From assembly GCA_017622795.1 (NCBI GenBank), contig JAGAQI010000126.1, positions 1 to 47,505 of the forward strand: a stretch of DNA of 47,505 nucleotides, written 5' to 3'. The position numbers and the translations under genes were made by a program. The DNA is from Lachnospiraceae bacterium. Its GTDB lineage: Bacteria; Bacillota; Clostridia; Lachnospirales; Lachnospiraceae. Below are positions 16,613 through 26,504 of this stretch, piece by piece (the stretch's first letter is position 1; the number at the start of each line of letters is the position of its first letter). Below the pieces are notes generated by a model that saw only the letters and a program-made list of their open reading frames with translations, was not told the origin of the DNA and searched no databases.

Positions 16613-17623
16613 TTAGAAAACATCCCACGCATCAGGAATGGTAATATCTTTAAATTTTGCCACGGCATAGCGGTCGGTCATGCCGGCAACGTAGTCACAA
16701 ACCACCCGTTCTAACGGCTCGCCCTGCTCGTCCATCATGGCACGGCTTTCTTTTGGTAAAAGCTCCACATGCTCCATGTAATACTGATAAAGCTCCTTTA
16801 CCATCTGCTCCGCCTTGGCTTCCTGGCTTTTTGCCACCGGATTGGTATATACGCTCTTAAACATATAAGCACGAAGATTCTGGAAGGCTTCCTCGATATG
16901 TGCCGACATGGTAATATCATTTTTATCTTCGCTACTGGTAATAATATCGTGAATCAAAGTATTTAAACGCTCCGACAGGCTGTGACCCAGCACATTGGTA
17001 TACTCCGCCGGAATCTCTTCTTCCTTGATAATATGCCCACGGATGGCGTCATCTATGTCATGATTTACATAAGCAATTTTATCGCAAATGCGGACAATAC
17101 GTCCCTCTAATGTTGCCGGAGTGGTGCTTACCTGATGATTGGCAATACCGTCCCGCACTTCTTTGGTAAGATTTAGTCCCTTGCCGCCCTTTTCCAGCTT
17201 TTCTACAACGCGCACACTCTGCAGATAATGAGCAAAGCCTCCCGGACAAATTTCATTTAACGCACGTTCACCGGCATGTCCAAACGGAGTATGACCCAAA
17301 TCATGACCAAGAGCAATTGCCTCGGTCAAATCCTCATTTAAACGCAGTGCCTTGGCAATGGTACGTGCAATTTGGGAAACCTCCAGAGTATGTGTTAAAC
17401 GTGTGCGATAATGGTCGCCCTCCGGTGTTAAGAACACCTGGGTTTTACCGTTTAACCGGCGGAACGCCTTACTGTGGATGATTTTGTCGCGGTCCTGCTG
17501 ATAAATGGTACGGATATCACACAGCTCACTGGCATAGTCCCTACCCTGGGATTTATCGCTAAACGCCGCATATTTACTTAACATAGCATATTCCCGATGT
17601 TCCTGCATTTCTCTAAGATTCAT
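16613..17623 (-). CDS. dgt: Deoxyguanosinetriphosphate triphosphohydrolase-like protein (dGTPase)
   Basis: A 336-aa HD-domain hydrolase expected to split dNTPs into nucleoside and triphosphate. The motif set is RTRLTHTLEVSQIARTIAKA, then GHDLGHTPFGHAGERALNEI, with metal-binding His and Asp, and a later IADHxxD-type ICDKIAYVNHDIDDA. It starts MNLREMQEH at 17623, with GGAAGGAGCCAGG upstream, rather than at 17701. First gene of the dgt-dnaG-rpoD-trmK-kinase unit; its promoter is at 17652-17679. Confidence 0.93.
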   Translation of the reverse strand: MNLREMQEHREYAMLSKYAAFSDKSQGRDYASELCDIRTIYQQDRDKIIHSKAFRRLNGKTQVFLTPEGDHYRTRLTHTLEVSQIARTIAKALRLNEDLTEAIALGHDLGHTPFGHAGERALNEICPGGFAHYLQSVRVVEKLEKGGKGLNLTKEVRDGIANHQVSTTPATLEGRIVRICDKIAYVNHDIDDAIRGHIIKEEEIPAEYTNVLGHSLSERLNTLIHDIITSSEDKNDITMSAHIEEAFQNLRAYMFKSVYTNPVAKSQEAKAEQMVKELYQYYMEHVELLPKESRAMMDEQGEPLERVVCDYVAGMTDRYAVAKFKDITIPDAWDVF

Positions 17624-17651
17624 CCTGGCTCCTTCCACCGATTCCTGTCGG

Positions 17652-17679
17652 TTTATAAAGATAAACAAGTTACTGTTAA
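17652..17679 (-). promoter_or_regulatory. Candidate promoter of the dgt-dnaG-rpoD operon
   Basis: Minus strand TTAACA (17674-17679), 16-bp spacer, TATAAA (17652-17657). It lies 29 bp upstream of the chosen dgt start, which also speaks against the longer dgt reading frame. Confidence 0.6.
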
Positions 17680-17730
17680 CTATGTAAACAGCAACCATCA
17701 AAAAAGTGTCTCTAATAGATTAATTCGACA

Positions 17731-17767
17731 AAAAAAAGGGATATCCTTTTTTGATATCCCTTTTTTG
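17731..17767 (-). terminator. Intrinsic terminator of the leu operon (bidirectional form)
   Basis: GGGATATC (17738-17745) and GATATCCC (17753-17760) form the stem, with A and T runs on the two sides, so it can act on either strand. It sits just after the leuB stop. Confidence 0.9.
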
Positions 17768-17771
17768 AAAA

Positions 17772-18848
17772 TTATTTTCTTATCATTCCGGTAATAATCT
17801 CACCACACTCACTGCATCCAACCTTCTTCATACCCTTGCTCATAATATCCGCAGTACGGTATCCCGCATCCAGATAATCCGACACGGCCTTTTCGATAGC
17901 ATCCGCTTCTGCTGCCATGTCAAAGCTGTAGCGCAGCATCATAGCTGCGGAAAGAATGGTGCCCACCGGATTGGCGATATCCTGTCCGGCAATGTCCGGC
18001 GCAGAGCCATGGATTGGTTCATACAGGCCACAGGTAGTTGCACCTAAGCTGGAGGACGGAATCATGCCGATGGAACCGGTAATCATTGACGCCTCGTCAG
18101 AAAGAATATCCCCAAACATATTCTCCGTTACTACGACATCGAACTGGGCAGGATTTTTTACAATCTGCATGGCACAGTTATCCACCAACATATCGGAAAG
18201 CTCTACGTCCGGATATTCCTCGGCAAGGCGGTGCATCACCTTTTTCCAAAGACGGCTGGAATCCAGCACATTACTCTTTTCCACGGAGCAAAGCTTCTTA
18301 TTTCTCTTTCTTGCGGTTTCAAAACCGATTCTGCCGATGCGCTCAATTTCTTTTTCGTCATAAGAGAGAATATCGACAGCCGTTGGCACACCGTCCACCT
18401 CTTCGGTCTTGTGCTCGCCAAAGTAAATACCGCCAATCAGCTCTCTTACGATAATAAAATCAATACCCTGGTCCACGATGGACTTCTTAAGAGGCGAAGC
18501 ATCGGAAAGCTGTGGCCAGATTTTTGCCGGGCGGTTATTGCTGTACACACCCATGCCGGCGCGCAGTCTCAAGAGGCCTTTTTCCGGACGCATATGGCCC
18601 GGCACATCGTTCCACTTGTTTCCGCCCACAGCGCCTAAGAGCACGCTGTCAGATTCCACGCACTTTTGCAACATTTCTTCCGGCAGCGGGTCGCCCCACT
18701 TGTCGATGGCACAACCGCCCATATCCACATCAGTATAGTTAAATGTATGTCTGTAAAGCTCCGCGATTTTGTCAAGCACCTTTAATGCCTGGTCTACAAT
18801 TTCCGGACCGATTCCGTCACCACGGATTACTGCAATATTCTTAGTCAT
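17772..18848 (-). CDS. leuB: 3-isopropylmalate dehydrogenase
   Basis: A 358-aa NAD-dependent oxidative decarboxylase, the third enzyme of leucine synthesis. Motifs are [14 protein letters not shown] at the N terminus, the substrate arginines in [18 protein letters not shown], and [25 protein letters not shown] with the metal aspartates, then [18 protein letters not shown]. It starts at 18848 (MTKNIAV) with GGAAGG eight bases upstream; this ATG lies within the end of leuD (8-nt overlap, ATGACTAA). A GTG three codons earlier is possible but less well placed. Last gene of the operon. Confidence 0.97.
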   Translation of the reverse strand: MTKNIAVIRGDGIGPEIVDQALKVLDKIAELYRHTFNYTDVDMGGCAIDKWGDPLPEEMLQKCVESDSVLLGAVGGNKWNDVPGHMRPEKGLLRLRAGMGVYSNNRPAKIWPQLSDASPLKKSIVDQGIDFIIVRELIGGIYFGEHKTEEVDGVPTAVDILSYDEKEIERIGRIGFETARKRNKKLCSVEKSNVLDSSRLWKKVMHRLAEEYPDVELSDMLVDNCAMQIVKNPAQFDVVVTENMFGDILSDEASMITGSIGMIPSSSLGATTCGLYEPIHGSAPDIAGQDIANPVGTILSAAMMLRYSFDMAAEADAIEKAVSDYLDAGYRTADIMSKGMKKVGCSECGEIITGMIRK

Positions 18849-19338
18849 TTTGTGCACCTTCCTTCAAAGACTTTAATAAACCGCCGCTCTTAATAATATT
18901 CTGGATAAATGCCGGGAACGGCTGGGCCTGATAGGTCTTGCCTGTGGTTACGTCAATAATGATACCGGTGTCAAAATCCACCTTTACTTCATCGTTTGCA
19001 CTGATTTCCTCTGCCGCTTCCTCACACTCCAAAATTGGAAGACCGATGTTAATGGCATTGCGGTAAAAAATTCTTGCAAAACTTTTGGCGATAACACAAC
19101 CGGTGCCGCAGGTTTTGATAACCAGAGGCGCATGCTCACGGGAGGAGCCGCAGCCGAAGTTCCAGCCTGCCACCATGACATCGCCGGTCTGCACCTTTTT
19201 AACAAATTCTGTATCGATATCCTCCATGCAGTGAAGCGCCAGCTCCTTTGCATCCGGAGTGTTTAAATAACGTGCTGGAATAATAACATCGGTGTCTACA
19301 TTATCCGGATATTCAAAAACCTTACCTTGTGTATTCAT
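18841..19338 (-). CDS. leuD: 3-isopropylmalate dehydratase small subunit
   Basis: A 165-aa partner of LeuC in isomerising 2- to 3-isopropylmalate. The [17 protein letters not shown] and [15 protein letters not shown] motifs are diagnostic of the small (swivelling) domain of the archaeal/bacterial short type. It lies 12 bp after leuC and overlaps leuB by 8 nt. Confidence 0.97.
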   Translation of the reverse strand: MNTQGKVFEYPDNVDTDVIIPARYLNTPDAKELALHCMEDIDTEFVKKVQTGDVMVAGWNFGCGSSREHAPLVIKTCGTGCVIAKSFARIFYRNAINIGLPILECEEAAEEISANDEVKVDFDTGIIIDVTTGKTYQAQPFPAFIQNIIKSGGLLKSLKEGAQND

Positions 19339-19350
19339 CTTTGCGCCCTC

Positions 19351-20610
19351 CTATTCTGCCACATATTCTGTAATGTATCCTGTCAGCGCACTGGCTGCCG
19401 CTGTATGAGGAGACGCCAGATACACCTCGCTGTCTACATGGCCCATGCGTCCTACAAAGTTACGGTTCGTGGTAGCAAGGCAACGCTCGCCTGCTGCCAG
19501 AATGCCCATGTAACCGCCAAGACACGGTCCGCAGGTTGGGGTGGAAACCACCGCTCCCGCATCGATGAATGCGGTGATGTAGCCCTTTTCGATACAATCC
19601 TTATAAATCTGCATGGTACCCGGAATGATGATGCAGCGGATGCCGTCGGCAATCTTCTTTCCCTTCAGAATGTTGTAAGCTGCTTCCATATCTTCCATTC
19701 TGCCGTTGGTACAGCTGCCGATGACTACCTGGTCAATCTTGATGTCAGAAAGTTCCTTTGCCGGATGAGTGTTTTCAGGAAGATGCGGACAGGCAACCGT
19801 AGGAACAATCCTGCTTAAATCAATGTCAATAACCTTTTCATATTCTGTGTCAGCATCAGCCTCATAAACCACCGGCTGACGTTCGCTTCTGCCGTCTAAG
19901 TAATTCATGGTTACATCGTCCACAGGGAAGATACCGTTCTTTGCTCCGGCTTCGATAGCCATGTTACAAATGCACAGACGGTCATCCATGGAAAGATGTT
20001 TTACACCATCCCCCGTAAATTCCATACTCTTGTACAATGCACCATCCACGCCGATTTTACCGATAATAGTGAGGATTACATCTTTACCGCTACAATTGGA
20101 CGGCAACTTGCCGGTTAAATTAAATTTAATGGCAGATGGCACTTTGAACCATGCCATTCCTGTTGCCATACCTGCCGCCATGTCTGTAGAACCGACACCG
20201 GTGGAAAACGCCCCTAAAGCACCGTAGGTACAGGTGTGGCTGTCAGCACCGATAATACAGTCACCGGCAGTTACCACGCCCTGCTCCGGAAGCAGTGCAT
20301 GCTCGATACCCATCTTACCCACATCGTAAAAATGGCTGACGCAATGGGCACAGGCAAATTCACGGCAGGTCTTGGACTGCTCCGCCGCCTTAATATCCTT
20401 ATTTGGTACAAAGTGATCCAGAACAATGGCCACCCTGTCCTTATCAAAAACTTTTTCAAATCCCGCTTTCTTAAACTCATTTACCGCCACCGGGGTTGTA
20501 ATATCGTTACCCAGCACGATATCCAGCTTTGCGCTGATTAACTGTCCTGCAACTACTGTATCAAGACCTGCATGGGCAGCAAGAATTTTTTGTGTCATGG
20601 TCATTCCCAT
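19351..20610 (-). CDS. leuC: 3-isopropylmalate dehydratase large subunit
   Basis: A 419-aa aconitase-family subunit carrying the 4Fe-4S cluster. The cluster cysteines are visible in VIGSCTNGR and [13 protein letters not shown]. Other marks are [26 protein letters not shown]. Length fits the short LeuC paired with a 165-aa LeuD. Its ribosome site AAAGGAGG lies in the last codons of leuA; the two genes are one base apart, so they should be translated together. Confidence 0.97.
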   Translation of the reverse strand: MGMTMTQKILAAHAGLDTVVAGQLISAKLDIVLGNDITTPVAVNEFKKAGFEKVFDKDRVAIVLDHFVPNKDIKAAEQSKTCREFACAHCVSHFYDVGKMGIEHALLPEQGVVTAGDCIIGADSHTCTYGALGAFSTGVGSTDMAAGMATGMAWFKVPSAIKFNLTGKLPSNCSGKDVILTIIGKIGVDGALYKSMEFTGDGVKHLSMDDRLCICNMAIEAGAKNGIFPVDDVTMNYLDGRSERQPVVYEADADTEYEKVIDIDLSRIVPTVACPHLPENTHPAKELSDIKIDQVVIGSCTNGRMEDMEAAYNILKGKKIADGIRCIIIPGTMQIYKDCIEKGYITAFIDAGAVVSTPTCGPCLGGYMGILAAGERCLATTNRNFVGRMGHVDSEVYLASPHTAAASALTGYITEYVAE

Positions 20611-20611
20611 T

Positions 20612-22279
20612 TTAGTTGCCTCCTTTTGTCATATTTGCGAATGCACTAAGCAGTGCATTTGTACTTGCTTTAATAATGTCGGTGTCCGTACCGGAGCCCC
20701 AGAACATGCCTTCCTCGGTTTCCAATCCGATATAGGATGCCGCCACGCTGCCGGAACCCTGTCCCTGCATACTATGCTGGGTATACACCTGTAATGTGTA
20801 TGTTTTTCCGGTGTAAGCCTTTAATGCATTATTGATGGCATTTAAAACGCCGTTACCCTCTGCCTCTAATTCAGTTTCTTCTCCGTTCTGCATAAAGGTA
20901 ATGTTAATTTTCACCGCTTCATTTTCTCTCATGAAATCAAAATCCGTAACCTCAATAGCACCCGGCAGATTCAAATAATTCTTCTCAAATATTTCAAAAA
21001 TTTCCTCTGTCTTTAACTCTCTGTGCTCATGGTCGGAAATATTCTTACACAGATAGCTTAAGTGTTCCCTCATCTTCGGCGGCAGATTGTAGCCAAAAGT
21101 CTGCTCCAAAAGATATCCGATGCCTCCCTTTCCGCTTTGGGAATTCACACGGATGACATCTGCATCATAGGTACGGCCGATGTCCTTCGGATCAATCGGA
21201 ATATACGGCACATTCCACTCATACAGATTTTTCTTGGTCCGGTACTTCATGCCCTTGGCAATAGCATCCTGATGACTGCCGGAGAAGGCCGCAAATACCA
21301 GGGCTCCCGCATATGGTGCTCTTTCATATACATGCATCCGGGTGCAGCGCTCATAGGTTTCCACCAAAGTGTTCATGTCTGAAAAATCCAGCTTCGGGTC
21401 TACGCCGTGGGAATACATATTCATTGCCAGTGTAATAATGTCCACATTTCCGGTACGTTCCCCGTTACCAAACAGTGTTCCTTCCACACGGTCCGCGCCT
21501 GCCAGCAACGCCAGCTCCGTGTCTGCCACACCGGTACCCCGGTCGTTGTGAGGATGCAGGGAAACCGTTACATGCTCACGATATTTTAAATTCTCGCTCA
21601 TGTACTCCACCTGGGAAGCGTACACATGGGGCATACTCATTTCCACTGTTACCGGTAAATTGATGATGACGTTGTTATCCGGACCCGGCTCCAAAACATC
21701 TAACACCGCATTACACACTTCCAATGCATAGTCAGTTTCAGTTCCGGTGAAGGACTCCGGAGAATATTCAAACCGGAAATTTCCTTCGTACTCGCTTGCC
21801 AGCTGTTTTACTAATTTGGCTCCGTCAATGGCGATCTGCTTAATTTCTTCCTTGGATTTTTTAAACACCTGCTCCCGCTGTGCCACGCTGGTGGAATTGT
21901 AAAAATGAATAATGGCACTTGGGGCGCCCTTGCAGGCATCAAAGGTTTTGCGGATGATGTGCTCCCGGCACTGGGTCAGCACTTGCACTGTCACATCCTC
22001 CGGAATCATATTGTTATCAATCAGGGTTCTTAAGAATTCATATTCGGTCTCGCTGGCTGCCGGAAAGCCAACCTCAATTTCCTTAAATCCTACCTCCAGA
22101 AGCACTTTGTAATATTCCAGCTTCTCTTCCAGGCTCATGGGAATGACCAGACTCTGATTGCCGTCCCGCATATCCACGCTGCACCAGGTTGGCGGAGCTT
22201 CGATATGGTCTTTTGTTACCCACTTGTTGTACTTTTTGTCCACGGGAAAGTATCCCACTCGGTACTTACTTGCGTCCAT
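20612..22279 (-). CDS. leuA: 2-isopropylmalate synthase (yeast-like LeuA)
   Basis: A 555-aa enzyme condensing acetyl-CoA with 2-oxoisovalerate, the committed step to leucine. The N-terminal catalytic barrel has [27 protein letters not shown] and [20 protein letters not shown] with metal His residues. The C-terminal LeuA dimer/allosteric domain follows from about 430. The sequence is of the long fungal-like type (LeuA_yeast) rather than the E. coli type. First structural gene of leuA-leuC-leuD-leuB, under the T-box just upstream. Confidence 0.96.
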   Translation of the reverse strand: MDASKYRVGYFPVDKKYNKWVTKDHIEAPPTWCSVDMRDGNQSLVIPMSLEEKLEYYKVLLEVGFKEIEVGFPAASETEYEFLRTLIDNNMIPEDVTVQVLTQCREHIIRKTFDACKGAPSAIIHFYNSTSVAQREQVFKKSKEEIKQIAIDGAKLVKQLASEYEGNFRFEYSPESFTGTETDYALEVCNAVLDVLEPGPDNNVIINLPVTVEMSMPHVYASQVEYMSENLKYREHVTVSLHPHNDRGTGVADTELALLAGADRVEGTLFGNGERTGNVDIITLAMNMYSHGVDPKLDFSDMNTLVETYERCTRMHVYERAPYAGALVFAAFSGSHQDAIAKGMKYRTKKNLYEWNVPYIPIDPKDIGRTYDADVIRVNSQSGKGGIGYLLEQTFGYNLPPKMREHLSYLCKNISDHEHRELKTEEIFEIFEKNYLNLPGAIEVTDFDFMRENEAVKINITFMQNGEETELEAEGNGVLNAINNALKAYTGKTYTLQVYTQHSMQGQGSGSVAASYIGLETEEGMFWGSGTDTDIIKASTNALLSAFANMTKGGN

Positions 22280-22336
22280 TATTTGTTTGTCTCCTTTTCT
22301 CTAAATTCTGTCACGGGGTTACTGGCTTTGAGGCAA

Positions 22337-22635
22337 ACAAAAACCCGCCTCAAAGCTTTTTCTGCTTTGAGACGGGTGTAATTACAATTTCCACTCGCGG
22401 TACCACTCAAATTGCGGATAAAATATCCGCCACCTCATCGAGATCTAACAATCTCTATGCACTAACGTAGCATACACGGGACGTCCTACACACCCTTACG
22501 GGCTTCACGCATCCGGCTCAGAAGTGAGAGGACAAAGCTTTTTCATACCGGTTCACACCAACCACCGGCTCTCTGAAATGTTTTATCACCTTGACCATTC
22601 TTCGTCACAGCTTTTTGTAGTAACTTATTAAGTTG
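22337..22635 (-). promoter_or_regulatory. T-box riboswitch, leucine (CUC specifier), upstream of leuA
   Basis: A leader of about 300 nt on the minus strand. The T-box core GAGTGGTACCGCGAG is at 22392-22406 and is followed by a terminator, CCCGTCTCAAAGC..GCTTTGAGGCGGG plus T run (22340-22376). Stem I contains AGAGAGCCGGTGG near 22562-22575. The codon CTC directly before ACTTCTGAG in the expected specifier loop reads leucine, matching leuA. Uncharged tRNA-Leu would favour antitermination. Confidence 0.92.
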
Positions 22636-22641
22636 TAATGA

Positions 22642-22670
22642 AGTTTATCACTTTAAAGCAGTGGTGTCAA
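22642..22670 (-). promoter_or_regulatory. Promoter of the leu T-box operon
   Basis: Minus strand TTGACA (22665-22670), 17-bp spacer, TAAACT (22642-22647); start of transcription near 22635. Confidence 0.85.
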
Positions 22671-22688
22671 GAACCTTTTTAAATTTTT

Positions 22689-23909
22689 TTACCGGATACC
22701 ATAGGTCTCGATAATATAATCCATATCCTTGTCGCCTCTTCCCGAAAGGTTGATTAAAATCGAACCCTTATCCATCTGTTTTGCCAGTTTCATGCCATAA
22801 GCAACTGCATGGGAACTTTCAATGGCAGGAATAATACCTTCCATTCTAGACAATTCGAAGAATGCATCTATGGTTTCCTCATCTGTTACAACATCATAGT
22901 TTACTCTTCCCAAGTCGTGAAGGAATGCGTGCTCCGGTCCACAGGACGGGTAATCCAAGCCGGAGGCCACAGAATATACCGGTGCAGGATTGCCGTTTTC
23001 ATCCTTCAGCATAATACTGTTAAACCCATGCATAATACCTTCTTCACCGTAGGTCAGGCTTGCTGCATGGTCACCTAATTTTATTCCTCTGCCCAGTGGT
23101 TCCACACCGTAAATTTCTACCGGGTCATTTAAAAATCCGGAAAAGAGTCCCATAGCATTGGAACCGCCACCCACACAGGCAACCACTGCATCCGGAAGCC
23201 CTCCTGTCATTTCTAGAAACTGTTCCCTTGCTTCCACACCTACGACACTTTGAAAATCACGTACCATCATCGGAAACGGATGCGGACCGACCACCGAACC
23301 GATACAGTAAATGGCATCCTTATATTCCTTACAATACGCCGCAAAAGCTGCATCCACCGCCTCCTTTAAGGTTGCAAGCCCCTCCGTAACCTCAATCACC
23401 CTGGCACCAAGAATTTTCATTCTTGCCACATTAGGCGCCTGCTTCTTAATATCCACAGCTCCCATATAAATATCACATTCCATTCCAAAATATGCTGCCG
23501 CTGTTGCCAGTGCCACACCATGCTGCCCCGCACCGGTTTCTGCAATGACTTTTTTCTTTCCCATATATTTTGCCAACAATACCTCACCCATGCAATGATT
23601 TAGTTTGTGGGCGCCGGTGTGATTTAAATCCTCCCGTTTTACATATAGCTGAACTCCGGTGCCGATTTTATCCGACAATCGCTCCAGATGGGAAATAGGT
23701 GTTGGTCTTCCCTGAAATTCCTTACGGATTCTTCGAAGCTCATCAATAAATTTTCTGGACTTGCAAATCGTCTGATAAGCCTGTGTAATTTCATTCATGG
23801 CAACCTGCAGTTCCGGCGGAATATAGGAGCCGCCGTATTTTCCAAAATAGCCGTTAATATCCGGATAATTTTTAAAGTAGGTATTAAATTCAACATTCTT
23901 ATAATTCAT
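22689..23909 (-). CDS. trpB: Tryptophan synthase beta chain, standalone
   Basis: A 406-aa PLP enzyme joining indole and serine to tryptophan. The PLP lysine lies in [15 protein letters not shown], followed by [20 protein letters not shown] and the phosphate loop [10 protein letters not shown]. It is TrpB1-like in length and motifs, but no trpA or other trp gene is near, so it may work with indole taken from outside or with a distant TrpA. It starts at 23909 behind GGAGGAATCTACT; five upstream in-frame codons are not needed. It is controlled by a tryptophan T-box, and a 24-codon ORF lies between that and trpB. Confidence 0.95.
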   Translation of the reverse strand: MNYKNVEFNTYFKNYPDINGYFGKYGGSYIPPELQVAMNEITQAYQTICKSRKFIDELRRIRKEFQGRPTPISHLERLSDKIGTGVQLYVKREDLNHTGAHKLNHCMGEVLLAKYMGKKKVIAETGAGQHGVALATAAAYFGMECDIYMGAVDIKKQAPNVARMKILGARVIEVTEGLATLKEAVDAAFAAYCKEYKDAIYCIGSVVGPHPFPMMVRDFQSVVGVEAREQFLEMTGGLPDAVVACVGGGSNAMGLFSGFLNDPVEIYGVEPLGRGIKLGDHAASLTYGEEGIMHGFNSIMLKDENGNPAPVYSVASGLDYPSCGPEHAFLHDLGRVNYDVVTDEETIDAFFELSRMEGIIPAIESSHAVAYGMKLAKQMDKGSILINLSGRGDKDMDYIIETYGIR

Positions 23910-23934
23910 AGTAGATTCCTCCAATTAAAATCAA

Positions 23935-24009
23935 TCACTTAAATTTGCTGCTTTCCCTTAAAATTATTTTCATTCGGCGCACCGGGCGCCACCATCGTTT
24001 TGTTTTCAT
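23935..24009 (-). CDS. Putative 24-aa ORF in the trpB leader
   Basis: ATG to TGA, beginning MKTKTMVAPGAPNENNF and ending in a Lys/Gln-rich tail. It has a textbook ribosome site, AAAGGAGGT, six bases before the ATG, stronger than that of trpB itself. It lies after the T-box terminator, so it would be read only when tryptophan is short, and ends 25 bp before the trpB start. It has no Trp codon, so it is not a classical attenuation peptide. A GC-rich GGCGC/GCGCC hairpin lies inside it. I do not recognise the peptide; it could serve translational coupling or be a small functional peptide. Confidence 0.5.
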   Translation of the reverse strand: MKTKRWWRPVRRMKIILRESSKFK

Positions 24010-24033
24010 GCGTTTACCTCCTTTGGGACAAAT

Positions 24034-24329
24034 AAAAAACGTCCTTGACAGAATTTCAGACTCTGTCAAGGACGAATATTTACAATCCGCGGTGCCACCT
24101 TGATTTACAGCAATGACGCTGTACTCTTAGCAGGATACCAACATATCCCCGGCAACTGACGTATGCCCACACGTCACAGAATACTCAGTGCAGCCTGACT
24201 ACACCTTTGACCATGCCCTCCGCGGTCCATTTGACAACTTGTTTCTCACCTGACTCTCACCAACACAGGCTCTCTGTAAAGGCATCATTGCCGTTATCTC
24301 CGCTTCAACGGTTTGAATAATTAAATTTG
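24034..24329 (-). promoter_or_regulatory. T-box riboswitch, tryptophan (UGG specifier), upstream of trpB
   Basis: The minus-strand T-box core AAGGTGGCACCGCGG is at 24087-24101, followed by the terminator arms CGTCCTTGACAGA (24040-24052) and TCTGTCAAGGACG (24062-24074) and a T run. In the specifier region TGG precedes ACCGCGGAGG, reading tryptophan. It therefore senses uncharged tRNA-Trp. Confidence 0.93.
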
Positions 24330-24335
24330 TTTGGG

Positions 24336-24364
24336 ATTATAGAACTACTATATGCATTTGTCAA
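24336..24364 (-). promoter_or_regulatory. Consensus promoter of the trpB T-box leader
   Basis: Minus strand TTGACA (24359-24364), exactly 17 bp, TATAAT (24336-24341): a perfect sigma-A promoter. It starts 17 bp downstream of the queH stop. Confidence 0.92.
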
Positions 24365-24380
24365 TAGAAAATTACAAAAA

Positions 24381-25007
24381 TTAATTTTCTTTTTCTGCCT
24401 GCATTTTCGAAAACACACATCCGCAGTAATTCTGCCGATACAACTCATACTGTGCCGACAGCTCCACAGACCGCTTGTACCCATTCTTCTTTTTAAAATC
24501 CGACGGCAAGTATTCCACACCGTACTCCTCCGCCAGCCGTTCCCCAATCTCATTTAGCTTCTGCGCATTTTTAAGCGGGCTGATCGTAAGCGTCGTGGCA
24601 AAATACTCCGCCCCCTGCTCCTTGGCAATCTTGGCAGATTCCCGAAGGCGCATTTCATAACATTTAAAGCAGCGTTCGCCGCCCTCCGGTAACTCTTCCA
24701 TGCCTTTTACCATGGCAAAGAAGTCCTCCGGTTGATAAGTTCCCTCCAAGAAGGTTACTTCTGTGGATAACCCCATTTCCCGAATTAAACGCACCAGCTC
24801 TTCCTTTCGGTCTTCGTACTCCTGTTTCGGGGAAATATTCGGGTTGTAATAAAAGTCACAAATGTTAAAATACGGCGCCAGGTATTCCAGCACATAACTG
24901 CTGCATGGCGCACAGCAGCTGTGAAGCAAAAGGGAGGGCTTTGCGCCTTCCCTCTGTTGTTTTTCTATTAACTTTTCCAGTTCTTTCTGGTAGTTTCTGT
25001 TTTGCAT
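24381..25007 (-). CDS. queH: Epoxyqueuosine reductase QueH
   Basis: A 208-aa DUF208-family enzyme for the last step of queuosine synthesis in tRNA, the cobalamin-independent alternative to QueG. Four conserved cysteines are visible in HSCCAPCSS near residue 30 and ERCFKCYEMR near 112, and a further pair in NYCGCVF near the end; these bind the metal site and the Fe-S cluster in known QueH. It follows hisC by 46 bp and probably shares its transcript. No strong terminator follows, only a weak AGAAAATTA/TAATTTTCT hairpin. Confidence 0.9.
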   Translation of the reverse strand: MQNRNYQKELEKLIEKQQREGAKPSLLLHSCCAPCSSYVLEYLAPYFNICDFYYNPNISPKQEYEDRKEELVRLIREMGLSTEVTFLEGTYQPEDFFAMVKGMEELPEGGERCFKCYEMRLRESAKIAKEQGAEYFATTLTISPLKNAQKLNEIGERLAEEYGVEYLPSDFKKKNGYKRSVELSAQYELYRQNYCGCVFSKMQAEKEN

Positions 25008-25053
25008 AAAAATTTCCTATCTGTACTAATTTCACAAAAGTAATCCACAATCT

Positions 25054-26115
25054 TTACTTTGTTGCCAGATACTTTTCCACCTCTGCTAAAAAGATAGCCA
25101 TTTGTTCCCGTGTGCCGATGGTAATTCTTAAGTAATTCTGGATTCTCGGCTGCTTAAAATAACGCACATAAATGTGCTTTTCTCTCAGCATCAAAAACAA
25201 TTCCTCCGCCGGAACACTCTCGTGTGCGGCAAACAGGAAGTTGGTGCTGGAAGGAAGCACGGTAAATCCAAGCTTTGCAAGCTTCTCTGCCACATCTTCC
25301 CTTGTTTCCATGATGGCATTTCTTGTTTTATCAAAATATGCACGGTCCTTTACCGCTTCCACCCCACACAAAATGGACGGCATGTTCATAGTGTAGGAAT
25401 TATAAGAATTACGAACCGCATACATGGCATCAATTAATGCACGGCTGCCGATGGCAAAACCGATACGCATACCTGCCATGGAACGGGACTTGGAAAAGGT
25501 CTGTACCACCAACAGGTTATCATACTTCTTCACCAGAGGAAGAGCACTCTCCCCGCCGAAATCCACATAAGCTTCATCGATAATCACTACAGAATCCGGA
25601 TTTTTTGCAATAATCTCCTCAACGTCCGCAAGCGGCATAGCAATAGATGTCGGTGCATTCGGATTGGCAATAACAATACCGCCGTTTTCTGCGAAATAAT
25701 CTTCTTTTTTAATACAGAAGTTTTCATCCAATGCCGGACGGTTGTACGGAATCTTAAACAAGTCTGCCCAAACCGGATAGAAAGAATAGGTGATGTCCGG
25801 GAACAGTACCGGTTTCTCACTGTTAAAACAAGTCAGAAATGCCATACCAAGCACGTCATCGGAACCGACGCCCACAAACACCTGCTCTGCAGGAACACCG
25901 TATTCTTCTGCCAAAGCATCTACCAGCTCTCTGGCATCCGGCTTCGGATACAGGCGGAAATCACCGGTTTCCATACTCTTTAACACCTTCTCCACGCCCG
26001 GTGCCGGCGGATAAGGATTTTCGTTCGTATTTAATTTAATCATATTCTCCTGCTTTGGCTGTTCCCCCGGTACATACGGGTCTACTACACGCAGGTTCTT
26101 TTTCCAGTTTCCCAT
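25054..26115 (-). CDS. hisC: Histidinol-phosphate aminotransferase
   Basis: A 353-aa class I/II PLP aminotransferase of histidine synthesis. Motifs are IKLNTNENPYPPAP near the N terminus, GSDDVLGM, NPNAPTS, IDEAYVDFGG and the PLP lysine in VQTFSKSRSMAGMRIGFAIG. It starts at 26115 (MGNWKKNLR) behind AAGGAGTATAACA; the in-frame extension to 26214 overlaps the preceding gene. The upstream stop is only 2 bp away, so it is coupled to the zinc-ribbon gene. No other his genes are in the window. Confidence 0.94.
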   Translation of the reverse strand: MGNWKKNLRVVDPYVPGEQPKQENMIKLNTNENPYPPAPGVEKVLKSMETGDFRLYPKPDARELVDALAEEYGVPAEQVFVGVGSDDVLGMAFLTCFNSEKPVLFPDITYSFYPVWADLFKIPYNRPALDENFCIKKEDYFAENGGIVIANPNAPTSIAMPLADVEEIIAKNPDSVVIIDEAYVDFGGESALPLVKKYDNLLVVQTFSKSRSMAGMRIGFAIGSRALIDAMYAVRNSYNSYTMNMPSILCGVEAVKDRAYFDKTRNAIMETREDVAEKLAKLGFTVLPSSTNFLFAAHESVPAEELFLMLREKHIYVRYFKQPRIQNYLRITIGTREQMAIFLAEVEKYLATK

Positions 26116-26117
26116 TG

Positions 26118-26423
26118 TTATACTCCTTCTTGTTGTTCTTTTTCTGTGACATGGACACCGCAGAAATTGCAATAATCCATTCCGTGGGAAATTCTGCGGC
26201 CACAACCCGGACACGGAATTTTAGCAGGGGAAATTTCCTGCTCAATAATTTCGTACTTGCTGTTCTTATCAAAATATACCCGGATTGGGGTTTCTTCACC
26301 CTCTAAAACTTCCAACTCCTGTTCCGGCGTTGTCTCACGGGTATTCAGGTTTCCTTCGATATAAATCTTCTTTTTCGGCAACAGATTATGTAATCTGCGC
26401 CAAAAACTCGTTTTGCGCGCCAT
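26118..26423 (-). CDS. Small zinc-ribbon protein, unknown function
   Basis: A 101-aa protein with a basic N terminus (MARKTSFWRRLHNLLPKKK) and a C-terminal zinc ribbon made by IPCPGCGRRI and DYCNFCGVHV (two CxxC pairs, about residues 70-88). It is hydrophilic, with no signal peptide. It is the first gene before hisC and queH, with its own consensus promoter. No specific function can be given; zinc-ribbon proteins of this kind often bind nucleic acid or protein partners. Confidence 0.75.
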   Translation of the reverse strand: MARKTSFWRRLHNLLPKKKIYIEGNLNTRETTPEQELEVLEGEETPIRVYFDKNSKYEIIEQEISPAKIPCPGCGRRISHGMDYCNFCGVHVTEKEQQEGV

Positions 26424-26455
26424 ATCACACCTTCTTTATCTTGGTAATTAGTTAA

Positions 26456-26484
26456 AGTATAGTATCCCTTTCTTCTCTTGTCAA
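26456..26484 (-). promoter_or_regulatory. Promoter of the zinc ribbon-hisC-queH operon
   Basis: Minus strand TTGACA (26479-26484), 17-bp spacer, TATACT (26456-26461). Confidence 0.85.
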
Positions 26485-26504
26485 ACACAAAAATGGATTT
26501 TTAT

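Noticed and set aside
22189-22470. Plus-strand ORF over the leuA leader
   Set aside because: It lies across the T-box terminator and core on the opposite strand and has no coding look.
23935-24009. The trp leader ORF as a classical attenuation peptide
   Set aside because: Careful reading of the frame shows no Trp codons; it is kept only as a putative small ORF.
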